Shown: in pieces, positions 33,417-43,158 of the stretch
Layout of the letters: each line of letters begins with the position of its first letter
Numbering within the stretch: position 1 is the stretch's first letter
Assembly (NCBI RefSeq): GCF_042611095.1
Contig: NZ_JBHFPV010000007.1
Span: 1-63,651, forward strand
DNA from: Meishania litoralis
GTDB lineage: Bacteria > Bacteroidota > Bacteroidia > Flavobacteriales > Flavobacteriaceae
DNA length: 63,651 nucleotides
Reading direction: 5' to 3'
Translations under genes and position numbers: made by a program
Notes under the pieces: generated by a model
What the model was told of the DNA's origin: nothing
The model's database searches: none
The model's input: only the letters and a program-made list of their open reading frames with translations

Positions 33417-35126
33417 ATGAATGCCATAATGACCGCCGCCAATGCCTGGCTGACCGATTTTTTTGACACCGAGACCAAAAAAGAAATCGAACATCTCATC
33501 GCGACCGATACCGAAGAACTCAAAGATCGGTTTTATAAGGAAATGGAGTTCGGCACGGGCGGCATGCGCGGTGTAATGGGTGTCGGCACAAATCGCATCA
33601 ACAAATATACCTTGGGAAAAAGCACCCAGGGACTCGGCAACTATCTCAAAAAAGTATATCCCGGTGAAGACCTTAAGGTGGTGATCGCGTACGATTGCCG
33701 TCATAACAGCGATACCTTGGCACGAACCGTCGCCGAGGTGTTTTCGGCCAATGGCATCAAAGTGTACCTATTCTCGGCCTTACGCACCACCCCTGAACTT
33801 TCGTTTGCCGTGCGCCATTTAAAATGTCATGCCGGAATCGTGTTGACCGCATCGCATAACCCCCCAGAATATAATGGTTATAAGGTCTACTGGACAGATG
33901 GCGGACAGATCGTTCCGCCGCAGGACGGGGAAATCATCGCCGAAATCAATCGATTGGATTTTGAGGATGTGAATTTTTATGGGGATGACGAACGCATCGA
34001 ATTGATAGACAAAGAAGTCGATGAAGCTTTTATCGAAGCCTCTGTCTCGAACGGAAATTTCGATGCCGAAGGAAAGGATGATTTTAAGATCGTTTTCACT
34101 TCATTGCACGGTACTTCGATAACGGCGATACCGGCAGTATTGAAACGGGCAGGCTATACAAACGTAACGGTAATCGCAGAGCAGGCAGAACCCGACGGAA
34201 ATTTCCCGACGGTTCAATCGCCCAACCCCGAAGAGTCTGAAGCCCTTTCGATGGCCATAAAAAAAGCGGAGGAAATTGGGGCCGATATGGTCGTCGGCAC
34301 CGATCCCGATAGCGACCGTTTGGGCATCGCCGTGAGAAATCTTGATGGCCAGATGGAAATAGTCAACGGTAACCAGGCCATGATCTTGATGACAAAATTC
34401 CTTTTGGAACAACAAAGGAAGAATGGGTTTCAGGGCAATGAATTTATAGCGACAACGATCGTTTCCACTCCGATGATGGAAGTAATGGCCAACGCTTACG
34501 GCGTGGAGTTCAAGACCGCCTTGACCGGATTCAAATGGATCGGCAAGATGATCAAGGATTTTCCACAATCCAAGTTCTTGGGCGGTGGTGAAGAGAGTTT
34601 CGGGTATATGGTGGGCGACTTCGTCAGGGACAAAGATGCGGTAACCGCTACCCTACTGGCATGCGAAATCGCGACACAGGCCAAGGCCAACGGGAGCTCA
34701 TTTTATCAAGACCTCATCGATTGCTATGTCGATTACGGTTTTTATAAAGAGTATCTCGTATCCTTAACAAAAAAAGGAATCTCCGGTGCCAAGGAAATCA
34801 AACAGATGTTGAAGGATTTCAAGGAAAATCCCGTTGACTCCGTTGCCGGTTCAAAAGTGAAATTTATAGAAGATTACAATACCTCTGTTATCAAAAACGT
34901 CTTGACCGGTGAAGAGATACCGATAGATATCCCCAAAAGCAATGTACTGATCTACGAAACCAAGGACGGAACGCGAATTGCTGCAAGGCCCAGCGGCACC
35001 GAGCCCAAGGTGAAGTTTTATATCAGCACCAATGCCGAATTGAAAAAAGCCGATGATTTCAAAAAGGTCAATGCGGCCCTTGACAGTAAAATTGCGGTGA
35101 TTTTGAGCGAACTGAAACTCGATTGA
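33417..35126 (+). CDS. phospho-sugar mutase (phosphoglucomutase/phosphomannomutase)
   Basis: A 569-residue alpha-D-phosphohexomutase. Motifs in order: FGTGGMRGVMGVG, active-site serine loop LTASHNPPEYNGYKVYW, metal-binding GTDPDSDRLGI, sugar-binding GGGEESFGYMVGD and phosphate-binding ARPSGTEPKVKFY. The length and the DxDSDR loop fit the PgcA/PGM2-type enzymes that interconvert glucose-1- and glucose-6-phosphate. A longer frame from 33321 overlaps the previous gene and is rejected. Its TGA overlaps the ATG of the ABC transporter (TGATG). Confidence 0.93.
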   Translation: MNAIMTAANAWLTDFFDTETKKEIEHLIATDTEELKDRFYKEMEFGTGGMRGVMGVGTNRINKYTLGKSTQGLGNYLKKVYPGEDLKVVIAYDCRHNSDTLARTVAEVFSANGIKVYLFSALRTTPELSFAVRHLKCHAGIVLTASHNPPEYNGYKVYWTDGGQIVPPQDGEIIAEINRLDFEDVNFYGDDERIELIDKEVDEAFIEASVSNGNFDAEGKDDFKIVFTSLHGTSITAIPAVLKRAGYTNVTVIAEQAEPDGNFPTVQSPNPEESEALSMAIKKAEEIGADMVVGTDPDSDRLGIAVRNLDGQMEIVNGNQAMILMTKFLLEQQRKNGFQGNEFIATTIVSTPMMEVMANAYGVEFKTALTGFKWIGKMIKDFPQSKFLGGGEESFGYMVGDFVRDKDAVTATLLACEIATQAKANGSSFYQDLIDCYVDYGFYKEYLVSLTKKGISGAKEIKQMLKDFKENPVDSVAGSKVKFIEDYNTSVIKNVLTGEEIPIDIPKSNVLIYETKDGTRIAARPSGTEPKVKFYISTNAELKKADDFKKVNAALDSKIAVILSELKLD

Positions 35127-36946
35127 TGAATTATTTCAAGAAAATCCTTCGGTTCGCCAAACCTTATAGCAGATACGGTTATCTGAATATATTCTTCAAC
35201 ATTCTTTATGCACTTTTTAGCGCCCTATCATTTGCGGCTTTGATTCCGATGCTTCGGGTATTGTTCGAACAAGAAGAGCCCGTGACCCAAAAACCTGTTT
35301 TTGAAGGCATGCGTCGCGCCAAAGATTATGTGATGGATTATTTGGCCTTTCAGGTGAACGAATATGCGGGCGATGATAAAATGAAAGGTTTGGTCATGGT
35401 CATCGGTCTGGTCTTGGTCTTGTTTCTTCTGAAAAACCTGTTCAATTATCTCGCCATGTATTTCATCACCTTTCTGCGCAATGGTGTACTCAAGGATATT
35501 CGCAACGAAATGTACCGCAAGATCACCGACTTGCCCATTTCATACTATTCCGAAAAACGAAAAGGTGATGTCATCGCAAGGATCACATCAGATGTATTGG
35601 AAATACAGCACTCCTTTCTTTCGGTGCTGGAACTAATCGTTCGAGATCCCCTCACCATTATTTTTACCATTTTGGTCATGTTCAGCATAAGCGGTAAGCT
35701 AACACTCTTCGTTTTTATATTTATTCCGATTGCGGGCAGCATTATTTCTTGGATCGGTAAATCCTTAAAGAAGCAATCCGACTATGTACAAAAAGAACAA
35801 GGACATTTTTTGTCGATCGTGGAGGAAACTTTGGGCGGACTTCGGGTGATAAAGGCCTTTAATTCGGAATCAAGGTTCTTCAAAACCTTTTCGGCCTCAA
35901 CCAAACGCTTTTTCGATTTCTCGAACAAATTGCTCAACCGACAGAACCTCGCCTCGCCGACGGGGGAATTTCTTGGGATATTGGTCATCGGTGTTTTGCT
36001 ATGGTTCGGTGGAAAAATGGTTCTCGTCGAAGGCACTTTGGATGCACCATCGTTCATCGCCTATATGGGCCTCGCCTACAACATCTTGACCCCGGCAAAA
36101 TCGATAAGCAAAGCTTCCTATGGCGTAAAAAAAGGTAATGCCGCCGCCGAAAGGGTATTAGAAATCCTTGAAACTGAAAACCCGATAATCGATAAGAAAG
36201 ATGCCCTAGAAAAAGAGGGGTTCGAATCAGGAATCGAGCTAAAGAATATTTCCTTCAAATACGAAGATGAATACGTATTGCACAATTTTGATTTGAAAGT
36301 ACCCAAAGGAGATACAGTGGCCCTGGTCGGCCAGTCGGGAAGCGGCAAAAGTACCATTGCCAATCTTGTCACCCGTTTTTATGACGTAGACGAAGGGGAA
36401 ATCAAGATCGACGGAATCGACATAAAAAATATGACCAAAAAATCATTGCGCAATTTAATGGGGCTCGTCACCCAAGACTCTATTCTGTTCAATGATACCG
36501 TGGCCAAAAATATCGCCCTAGGGAAAGAAAATGCCACTTCGGAAGAAATTATCGAGGCCGCCAAGATCGCCAATGCCCATGAGTTTATCATCAATCTTCC
36601 CGATGGTTATGAAACCAATATCGGAGATGGGGGCAATAAATTGAGCGGCGGACAAAAACAGCGACTTTCCATTGCCCGGGCCGTTTTAAAGAACCCCCCG
36701 ATCATGATATTGGACGAAGCTACCTCTGCCCTCGATACCGAGAGCGAGCGTTTGGTGCAGGATGCCTTGGACAAGATGATGCGCAACCGGACGTCATTGG
36801 TCATCGCACATCGTCTTTCCACGATACAAAAGGCAAATAAAATTGTCGTACTTCAAAAAGGTGAAATTGTCGAGCAAGGAACTCACGATGAGCTTTTGAA
36901 AAAAAATGGCATCTATAGAAAATTGGTCGAAATGCAAACATTATAG
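35126..36946 (+). CDS. ABC exporter, fused permease and ATPase (MsbA-like)
   Basis: A 606-residue half-size ABC exporter. Six transmembrane segments lie within residues about 20-330 (type IV exporter fold), then the ATPase: Walker A GQSGSGKSTIANLV, Q-loop VTQDSILFND, signature LSGGQKQRLSIARA, Walker B IMILDEATSALDTES and the H-loop IAHRLSTI. It should work as a homodimer, flipping lipids or lipid-linked precursors; MsbA is the best-known comparison. It is translationally coupled to the phosphosugar mutase, giving a row of glycosyltransferase, mutase and flippase-like genes. Substrate unproven. Confidence 0.92.
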   Translation: MNYFKKILRFAKPYSRYGYLNIFFNILYALFSALSFAALIPMLRVLFEQEEPVTQKPVFEGMRRAKDYVMDYLAFQVNEYAGDDKMKGLVMVIGLVLVLFLLKNLFNYLAMYFITFLRNGVLKDIRNEMYRKITDLPISYYSEKRKGDVIARITSDVLEIQHSFLSVLELIVRDPLTIIFTILVMFSISGKLTLFVFIFIPIAGSIISWIGKSLKKQSDYVQKEQGHFLSIVEETLGGLRVIKAFNSESRFFKTFSASTKRFFDFSNKLLNRQNLASPTGEFLGILVIGVLLWFGGKMVLVEGTLDAPSFIAYMGLAYNILTPAKSISKASYGVKKGNAAAERVLEILETENPIIDKKDALEKEGFESGIELKNISFKYEDEYVLHNFDLKVPKGDTVALVGQSGSGKSTIANLVTRFYDVDEGEIKIDGIDIKNMTKKSLRNLMGLVTQDSILFNDTVAKNIALGKENATSEEIIEAAKIANAHEFIINLPDGYETNIGDGGNKLSGGQKQRLSIARAVLKNPPIMILDEATSALDTESERLVQDALDKMMRNRTSLVIAHRLSTIQKANKIVVLQKGEIVEQGTHDELLKKNGIYRKLVEMQTL

Positions 36947-37041
36947 CCTCTCCAAATAATGTCCAGTGCCTCTTGATATGCTACGCCAATACAAATAGGC
37001 AGGTCTTGCCAATTTATGGCATGAGGTTGAAGGTGTCGGTT

Positions 37042-37068
37042 AAACCTTTTAACTTTATTGGAGTCTAA
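37042..37068 (+). promoter_or_regulatory. candidate ECF-type promoter
   Basis: TAAACC (AAC at 37043-37045) and GTCTAA (37063-37068) are separated by 17 bp, the spacing and bases often seen at autoregulated ECF sigma promoters, about 24 bp ahead of the sigma gene. The rest of 36947-37091 has nothing recognisable. Confidence 0.35.
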
Positions 37069-37091
37069 TTTTTGAACTTAAGCCCAAAATA

Positions 37092-37634
37092 TTGATTGCG
37101 GAGGAAACCTTAGTAAATCTATTAAAGCAATCCGATACCCAGGCAAAGGCCTTCGAGACTTTGGTCGACACCTATAAAGAACGGTTATATTGGCATATTC
37201 GTAGAATCGTGCTGAACCACGACGATGCCGATGATGTATTGCAGAATACCTTTATCAAAGTATATCGAAATATCGATGGCTTCAAGGGCGATAGCAAGCT
37301 CTATTCATGGATGTACCGCATCGCCACCAACGAATCGTTGAGCTTTTTAAAGTCCAAATCGAGAAAGTTGGGCGTAAATAACGAAGAACTCCAAGAAAGA
37401 ATGGTCGATAATTTGCAGGCCGATGTGTATTTTGAAGGTGATGAAATACAGCTCAAACTGCAAAAAGCGATTTCAATTTTACCTGAGAAACAAAAATTGG
37501 TGTTCAACATGCGGTATTATGAGGAACTCAAATATGAGGAAATCGCTGAAATCTTGCAACTTACCGTAGGAGGCTTGAAAGCCTCTTACCACTTGGCCAT
37601 AAAGAAATTGGAGGAATTTTTAAAAGAAGATTAA
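37092..37634 (+). CDS. ECF RNA polymerase sigma factor
   Basis: A 180-residue ECF sigma factor: region 2 in AFETLVDTYKERLYWHIRRI, NHDDADDVLQNTFIKVYRNI and KLYSWMYRIATNESLSFLKS, and region 4 in LPEKQKLVFNMRYYEELKYE, EIAEILQLTVGGLKASYHLA. The best start is TTG 37092 (no ATG precedes region 2). It is followed by a one-TM protein and a small exported protein, the usual Bacteroidota set of sigma, anti-sigma and periplasmic sensor. The regulon is unknown. Confidence 0.9.
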   Translation: MIAEETLVNLLKQSDTQAKAFETLVDTYKERLYWHIRRIVLNHDDADDVLQNTFIKVYRNIDGFKGDSKLYSWMYRIATNESLSFLKSKSRKLGVNNEELQERMVDNLQADVYFEGDEIQLKLQKAISILPEKQKLVFNMRYYEELKYEEIAEILQLTVGGLKASYHLAIKKLEEFLKED

Positions 37635-37667
37635 ACTTTTTAAACCATTGATAGTCAAATAAATGCT

Positions 37668-38198
37668 ATGAGCAATTTTGGTAAAAACGACAACTTCAAA
37701 ATCCCTAAGGACTATTTTGACGAGTTCAAGTACAAGTTGATGGCCAAACTGAACGAAGAAGATTCCGGTCCATCGTTTTCAGATGCGTACAGAGATAGCG
37801 GCTTTATCGTTCCCAAGAACTATTTTGAAACGCTGAATGAGCGTGTTGCGCAGAAGGCTGATGCCGAAAAAAGTAAGGTAGTACGGTTGCACCCTTATCG
37901 TCAATATTACATAGCTGCCGCCTCCGTCGCCGCAATATTGGTTGTTGCACTATCGGTCAAGTTGACAACAACGAAAACACCTGATTTTGAAACTTTAGGG
38001 AGTTATGATATCGAAAATTATCTAGAAAACCACGATATAGATTTTAGTGACAACGAATTGGCCGAGTTATTGCCAATGCAAGAGGTGAGGATCAACGATA
38101 TTTTAAACCAAGAAATCAACCAAGAGGGAATCGAAGATTATTTGGACCAAACCATAGAAGATGTTCAGGAATTAAACAATGTATATGATGAAGAATAA
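37668..38198 (+). CDS. single-TM protein, probable anti-sigma factor
   Basis: A 176-residue protein with a soluble N-terminal part of about 80 residues that holds two copies of an F-x-x-P-K-[DN]-YF motif (FKIPKDYFDEFKYKLMAKLN and FIVPKNYFETLNERVAQK), one transmembrane segment (about 83-103) and an acidic C-terminal tail. The duplicated PKDYF motif is common in membrane proteins encoded next to ECF sigma factors in Flavobacteriia. The layout suggests an anti-sigma factor with the N-terminus in the cytoplasm. Confidence 0.7.
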   Translation: MSNFGKNDNFKIPKDYFDEFKYKLMAKLNEEDSGPSFSDAYRDSGFIVPKNYFETLNERVAQKADAEKSKVVRLHPYRQYYIAAASVAAILVVALSVKLTTTKTPDFETLGSYDIENYLENHDIDFSDNELAELLPMQEVRINDILNQEINQEGIEDYLDQTIEDVQELNNVYDEE

Positions 38199-38640
38199 AA
38201 TTTCAATTTTCATTATCGTCTTGCTTGCGGTAACCAGTATATCGTACGGGCAAGGTCCTCAAAAACCAAATTTTGAGAAGATAAAGGCGCTAAAAGTCGC
38301 ATTTTTTACCGAACGATTGGCCCTGACAAGTGCCGAGGCAGAAACTTTTTGGCCTATTTATAACGAATATGAAAAAACAAGATTTCATTTAGGAAAGACC
38401 GAACATGCTGAATTTTACAGCAAATTGGGCGATGAAAATGTAAGTGAAAAGGAAGCCAGTGACTTATTGGACAAGTATTTGAAAATAGAAAAGGAAGAAG
38501 AAGAACTGGACAAGGAATTTACCCTAAAAATGAAAAAGGTACTTTCGGCCAAAAAAACATTGCTACTGATAAAGGCCGAAAAAGATTTCAAGAAACAATT
38601 GATCCGGCAATTTCGTAGAAACCATGAAGGTAGTTGGTAG
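38185..38640 (+). CDS. exported Spy/LTXXQ-like sensor protein
   Basis: A 151-residue exported protein (signal peptide cut after ISYGQ) that is mostly helical and charged: KALKVAFFTERLALTSAEAE, TFWPIYNEYEK, then KEASDLLDKYLKIEKEEEEL and a basic end. The LTSAEAExFWPIYNEYE stretch resembles the LTxxQ core of Spy/CpxP-like periplasmic proteins, which sense misfolding or metals. The gene overlaps the previous one by 14 bp; two adjacent ATGs (38185, 38188) are possible starts. Confidence 0.75.
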   Translation: MMKNKISIFIIVLLAVTSISYGQGPQKPNFEKIKALKVAFFTERLALTSAEAETFWPIYNEYEKTRFHLGKTEHAEFYSKLGDENVSEKEASDLLDKYLKIEKEEEELDKEFTLKMKKVLSAKKTLLLIKAEKDFKKQLIRQFRRNHEGSW

Positions 38641-38643
38641 TTC

Positions 38644-39672
38644 TTACCTGAACGCAAGTCTGGCTATTCGGTTCTTGCCCGCGGCATAGGCGATCGAGTC
38701 ATTTTGAAACCGAATCGTGTAAAAAGGTTCGTCCGACAACGCCTTCCATGTAGCTCCACCATCCTTGGAATACGAAATGCCGGTAAAGCCCAAGGCAACG
38801 ATTTCTTTGCCGTTCGAACCGGGCACGAACTGAACGCAACTTTTGTATCGCGGTTCTTGGCCATCGGCGACCAATTTCCATGTATTACCGCCATCTGTTG
38901 TTATGGCCTTGTTAGCCATGGTATTTTCGGGCTTTGTATAATCGCCACCTATAGCGAACCCTAAATTTTTATCGTAAAAATCGATGGAATAAATTCCTTG
39001 GGTCGGTTCCTCATAAAGCATGGGTGTTTTTTGAATCTGCCATGTCTTTCCCTTATCGGGCGAAAAATATATCCGGCTGCTCGTTGTTGCGATCCAGGTA
39101 TGGTCGCCGACAGTCTTGATATTCGTATTGCTCGCGGCAAAGGCACCTTCACCTTCGATTCCTTTTGGTAGTTCGTCACAAGAAAGTTTCGTCCAGTGAT
39201 GCCCGCCATCACGGGTGATGATAATCGAAAGACAGCCGTTCATGGTGTCGCCCACTGCGATTCCTTCCCGGTTGTTCCAAAACGTCATGGCGTCGTAGAA
39301 AACTTGGGCATCCTCCTCAAAATAGACCAAATCCATGGCACCGTCCTCGCCCGTCTTGTACAAAAGGGCTGGGTTGGCTACTGAGAGCATAAAAAAATCA
39401 GTGGCATTATGGGCGACGGCCCTATATTCGGGAACGATGGTATCAAATTTCTGGACATTGGCGCGGACTTTTCCACTCGACAGATCGATCGTACCGAAAG
39501 TTCCTCTATTGGCCGCAAACGCCAAACTATTGCCCATCAGCTCGATCGCGCGTATGCTCAGGGAATCTTCATAAAGAGTTTCGATTTCTACTGAAGAGAA
39601 TGGTGGTCTCTTTTCAATATCCGAACATGAGAGAACAATTGATATTAATAGTGCCAATAGCAGATTTCGCAT
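38644..39672 (-). CDS. BNR/YCF48-like beta-propeller lipoprotein
   Basis: A 342-residue lipoprotein (MRNLLLALLISIVLSCSD, lipobox LSC) made of beta-propeller repeats with the BNR/Asp-box signature SxDxGxTW: TRDGGHHWTKL, SPDKGKTWQIQ, TTDGGNTWKLV and SKDGGATWKAL. The domain resembles YCF48/Hcf136-type and sortilin-like propellers. In some Bacteroidota it is named oxidoreductase without support. Outer-surface or periplasmic; function unknown. It converges with the ECF operon. Confidence 0.82.
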   Translation of the reverse strand: MRNLLLALLISIVLSCSDIEKRPPFSSVEIETLYEDSLSIRAIELMGNSLAFAANRGTFGTIDLSSGKVRANVQKFDTIVPEYRAVAHNATDFFMLSVANPALLYKTGEDGAMDLVYFEEDAQVFYDAMTFWNNREGIAVGDTMNGCLSIIITRDGGHHWTKLSCDELPKGIEGEGAFAASNTNIKTVGDHTWIATTSSRIYFSPDKGKTWQIQKTPMLYEEPTQGIYSIDFYDKNLGFAIGGDYTKPENTMANKAITTDGGNTWKLVADGQEPRYKSCVQFVPGSNGKEIVALGFTGISYSKDGGATWKALSDEPFYTIRFQNDSIAYAAGKNRIARLAFR

Positions 39673-39743
39673 ACCTATAAAGTTTCTCAAAAATAATCGG
39701 AATCAGTGGCAAAACCATACCTTTGCAACCTTAATTTTTTGAA

Positions 39744-40955
39744 ATGAAACTCCATAGAAATCTGGTATTTGCCGTTATCGACGCATTGAATTTGATATTC
39801 AACGAGAACGAATACGCCGATAAAGTGGTCCAGAAAGTATTGAAATATGATAAACGCTGGGGTGCCCGCGACCGTGCCTTTATCGCCGAAACTGCCTATG
39901 AAATGGTTCGTTACAAAAGATTATACGCCGAGATTGCCGAGGTCAAGGCCCCTTTTGACCGATCTGACCTATTTCGTATGTGGGCAGTTTGGGCAGTTTT
40001 GAAAGGAATAAAACTACCCGATTGGAAACAGATCGAACCCACCCCTGAAAGAAGGATAAAAGGCAGGTTCGACGAACTTTCGAAAATCAGGAAATACCGC
40101 GAATCGGTCCCCGATTGGATCGATGAAATCTGTGAAAAAGCGTTGGGCGAAAAACTCTGGACAAAAGAAATCGAAGCCCTAAATCAGCAGGCCGAAGTTA
40201 TTCTGCGCACCAATACCTTAAAAACCACAAAAGCCCAATTGCGCATGGCCCTTTTGAACGAAGGTATCGTTGCCGAGCCGATCAAAGGGTATCCGTTGGC
40301 CTTACGACTTCCCGAACGTGCCAATGTTTTCGTAACGGATTCTTTCAAAAAGGGCTTTTTTGAGGTACAGGACGCCTCTTCTCAATTGGTCGCCGAATTG
40401 TTGGATGTCGAACCCGGACAGCGGGTAGTCGACACCTGTGCCGGAGCCGGTGGAAAATCATTGCATCTGGCAGCACTTATGGAAAATAAGGGCCAACTGA
40501 TCGCTATGGATATCTATGGCAGTAAATTGAAAGAACTGAAACGCCGTGCCCGAAGAAACGGAGCGCACAACATAGAGCCTCGCGAAATAACCACGAGCAA
40601 GGTTTATAAAAAGCTCTACGGAAACGCGGATAGGGTTTTGATCGATGCCCCCTGTACCGGACTTGGGGTCATTCGTAGAAATCCCGATACCAAATGGAAA
40701 TTAGAACCTGAATTCCTTGAAAAGATTACGAAAGTCCAGCATGATATAATTCGAAAGTACAGTAAAATAGTAAAACCCGGTGGCAAAATGGTCTATGCGA
40801 CCTGCTCCATACTTCCGCAAGAGAATAGCGACCAAGTCACATCGTTCTTGGCGTCGGAAGAAGGAGAACCTTTTTCGCTTATCGAAGAAAAAAAAATATA
40901 CGCCTCGCAACATGGGTTCGACGGATTCTATATGGCGCTGTTGGAGCGAAAATAA
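39744..40955 (+). CDS. RsmB/NOP-family RNA m5C methyltransferase
   Basis: A 403-residue protein: an N-terminal NusB-like RNA-binding part (about 1-130), then a Rossmann methyltransferase. SAM-binding motif I is VVDTCAGAGGKSLHLAALM, motif IV VLIDAPCTGLGVIRRNPD holds the TC/PC cysteine pair, and motif VI is MVYATCSILPQEN with the catalytic Cys. It methylates cytosine-C5 in rRNA, as RsmB does at position 967 of 16S rRNA; the exact target is inferred from the family. It stands alone between convergently arranged genes. Confidence 0.9.
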   Translation: MKLHRNLVFAVIDALNLIFNENEYADKVVQKVLKYDKRWGARDRAFIAETAYEMVRYKRLYAEIAEVKAPFDRSDLFRMWAVWAVLKGIKLPDWKQIEPTPERRIKGRFDELSKIRKYRESVPDWIDEICEKALGEKLWTKEIEALNQQAEVILRTNTLKTTKAQLRMALLNEGIVAEPIKGYPLALRLPERANVFVTDSFKKGFFEVQDASSQLVAELLDVEPGQRVVDTCAGAGGKSLHLAALMENKGQLIAMDIYGSKLKELKRRARRNGAHNIEPREITTSKVYKKLYGNADRVLIDAPCTGLGVIRRNPDTKWKLEPEFLEKITKVQHDIIRKYSKIVKPGGKMVYATCSILPQENSDQVTSFLASEEGEPFSLIEEKKIYASQHGFDGFYMALLERK

Positions 40956-41007
40956 TTACATGTCACAGCAACCAATCTTTAAATCGAAGACGGTTCGAAT
41001 TCATAAA

Positions 41008-42600
41008 CTATTCCTTCAAGGTTGGGTATTCTACCCCTAACTGCTCAAGATACGTATCGTATTTGGTCTCATCATAATAAAACTTTTCCAGGTCGGCCCT
41101 GAACATCTCTTGCTTGTCTTTGTTCAAATATATGGGGGGCATGTCGCTCTCACTGATCATTGGAACAAATTTTGTTTCCTTGGTCTGTTCATTGTTAAAA
41201 TAATCCCAAGCGTCCTTTATAAGTTCAGGTTTTAAAAGGAAGTCCAAGATTGTCATCGCCTCTACCTTCGCCCCCACGACCACACCTTTATGGGCAATGG
41301 GCGTAGCCATTGAAATTGCATTACTCCAGTGATGCCCTTGTAATCCGGGAATGTTCGACGGAAAACGCATGGTAACGGTAGGTGTCTTCCAAGAAATATC
41401 ACCGATGTCATCGGAACCGCCGCTTATCGGTTCGATAACCGGCAACCCGATCGTATCCAATTTGGTGGCCAATCCTTCAATTTTTTCCGACTCGACCTCG
41501 GTCTGAACGGCTTTGGCCAGACTTTGATCCGCTTCCGACCATTCTGGCAAACCCACTTCTTTAATATTCTCGTACATGGTTTCGGCAATGACCTTGTTAA
41601 AATGTCTAGGCCAAGCCGCTCCCAATATTTTTGAATTAACCGTAGTTCCCGTCATCAAGGCGGCTCCCTTTGCAATATCATTGGCCTCATGGTACATTTC
41701 CATAATACCGTCATACTTGACGTCACGAAAATAGAACCAGATTGAAGCTTTCGATGGCACAACGTTCGGCTGATCCCCCGCATCCGTAAAAATGGAATGT
41801 GAACGTTTTAAAGGATGAAGATGCTCTCTTTTATAATTCCATGCGATATTCATCAGTTCGGCCGCATCCAAGGCACTCCTTCCACGCCAGGGGGAACCCG
41901 CCGAGTGTGCCGCTTCTCCCTCAAATGAATATTCGACCGAAATCAGCCCTGTACCCTTCGCGGGGCCATAAGAAACACTAAGGTTGTTGCTCACATGGGT
42001 GAAAATACACATGTCGATCTTGTCGAAAAGTCCATCACGCACATACCATGCCTTGGCGGCGACCAATTCTTCCGCAATACCCGGCCAAACGACCAAAGTG
42101 CCACCGATATTCTCTCGCTCCATGATTTGCTTTACCGACAATACAGCGGATATATTCAAAGGTATTCCCGCATTATGCCCCTCCCCATGACCTGGTGCTC
42201 CCTCGACAATAGGTTTGTGATAGGCCACACCTGGATATTGCGATGCTTTGGGGATACAATCGACATCACTGCCCAAGGCTATAACCGGACCCTCGCCATT
42301 GCTCCACTTGGCCAACCAAGCGGTAGGAATACCGGAAATGGAATTCTCTATGGCGAATCCGTTGTTTTCCAAGATTTCGGTAAGGTATTTTGAGGATTCC
42401 ACTTCCTGAAAACCCAATTCAGAAAAGCTGAACACCTTATCGACCATCACTTGGGATTGCTTTTTACCGGCATCTACCAGTTCGGCCGCTTCATTTTTCA
42501 GTTTTTCGATTTGTTTTTTGGAGTATTTTCTTTGAGCATTTGCCGATATGGCGAAAAAGAGCAGGGAATAGGCCACGATATTGATAACAAAGGTTTTCAT
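41008..42600 (-). CDS. exported M20-family amidohydrolase (AbgB-like)
   Basis: A 530-residue protein with signal peptide (cut after ISANAQ). It has the M20 di-zinc hydrolase motifs: ALGSDVDCIPKA, GHGEGHNAGI, WPGIAEELVAAK with the catalytic Glu pair, IFTHVSNNL and a C-terminal GHHWSNAISM. The arrangement and length resemble the aminobenzoyl-glutamate utilisation protein AbgB and indole-acetyl-amino-acid hydrolases. It should cleave an N-acyl amino acid or dipeptide in the periplasm; substrate unknown. Confidence 0.85.
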   Translation of the reverse strand: MKTFVINIVAYSLLFFAISANAQRKYSKKQIEKLKNEAAELVDAGKKQSQVMVDKVFSFSELGFQEVESSKYLTEILENNGFAIENSISGIPTAWLAKWSNGEGPVIALGSDVDCIPKASQYPGVAYHKPIVEGAPGHGEGHNAGIPLNISAVLSVKQIMERENIGGTLVVWPGIAEELVAAKAWYVRDGLFDKIDMCIFTHVSNNLSVSYGPAKGTGLISVEYSFEGEAAHSAGSPWRGRSALDAAELMNIAWNYKREHLHPLKRSHSIFTDAGDQPNVVPSKASIWFYFRDVKYDGIMEMYHEANDIAKGAALMTGTTVNSKILGAAWPRHFNKVIAETMYENIKEVGLPEWSEADQSLAKAVQTEVESEKIEGLATKLDTIGLPVIEPISGGSDDIGDISWKTPTVTMRFPSNIPGLQGHHWSNAISMATPIAHKGVVVGAKVEAMTILDFLLKPELIKDAWDYFNNEQTKETKFVPMISESDMPPIYLNKDKQEMFRADLEKFYYDETKYDTYLEQLGVEYPTLKE

Positions 42601-42778
42601 AGGGTCGGTTTTTAATTAGCTATCTCCTAATGTAATAAAAACAATGCGAAATACTCTCGGACCAATTATGCAAGATTAAGGTCATCATGAATTTGACGGC
42701 CAGTAGCTATAAAAATGTCACTAGAATTTACAGATAATCCTGACCTTTGCAATATTCAAATATTTTAAAATAAAAGCA

Positions 42779-42930
42779 ATGACCAATAGCAACATAGCCT
42801 TGGCAACAGGTGGTAGTCGCGGACTTGGAAAAGATATGGCCCTCAATCTGGCAAAAAAAAGGAATCGACGTGGTTCTGACCTACCATACCAACTGGGCAA
42901 CGTATCGAGGCCGCAGGCGGAATATTTCTT
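42779..42930 (+). pseudogene. short-chain dehydrogenase N-terminal remnant
   Basis: The frame starts MTNSNIALATGGSRGLGKDM, the TGxxxGxG nucleotide-binding motif of a short-chain dehydrogenase. At the A8 run (42853-42860) the frame breaks: one frame onward reads KKGIDVVLTYHTNW, and another reads QRIEAAGGN near 42900. Thus at least two frameshifts and a deletion remain of a roughly 250-residue enzyme. The region to 43158 has no gene; TAAATTTG at 43119-43126 is a plausible -7 box for purL. Confidence 0.75.
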
Positions 42931-43158
42931 TAAGCACATAAAACCTGATTTATGGAAACCTAATTTTGGGGCTTTTTTTATTTCTGTGAAATCCTATTTC
43001 GAAAAGGAAGCGATAAAGAAGGTATGTTATTTTCACAGTACGGTTTCCATTTAGATCATATCAACATGCTTGGTTAACAACTCCCCAATTTCGTCTATCA
43101 AAATCCAACTCAAAATCGTAAATTTGCACTTTCCAAAACCTAACAATTCATACTGTAC

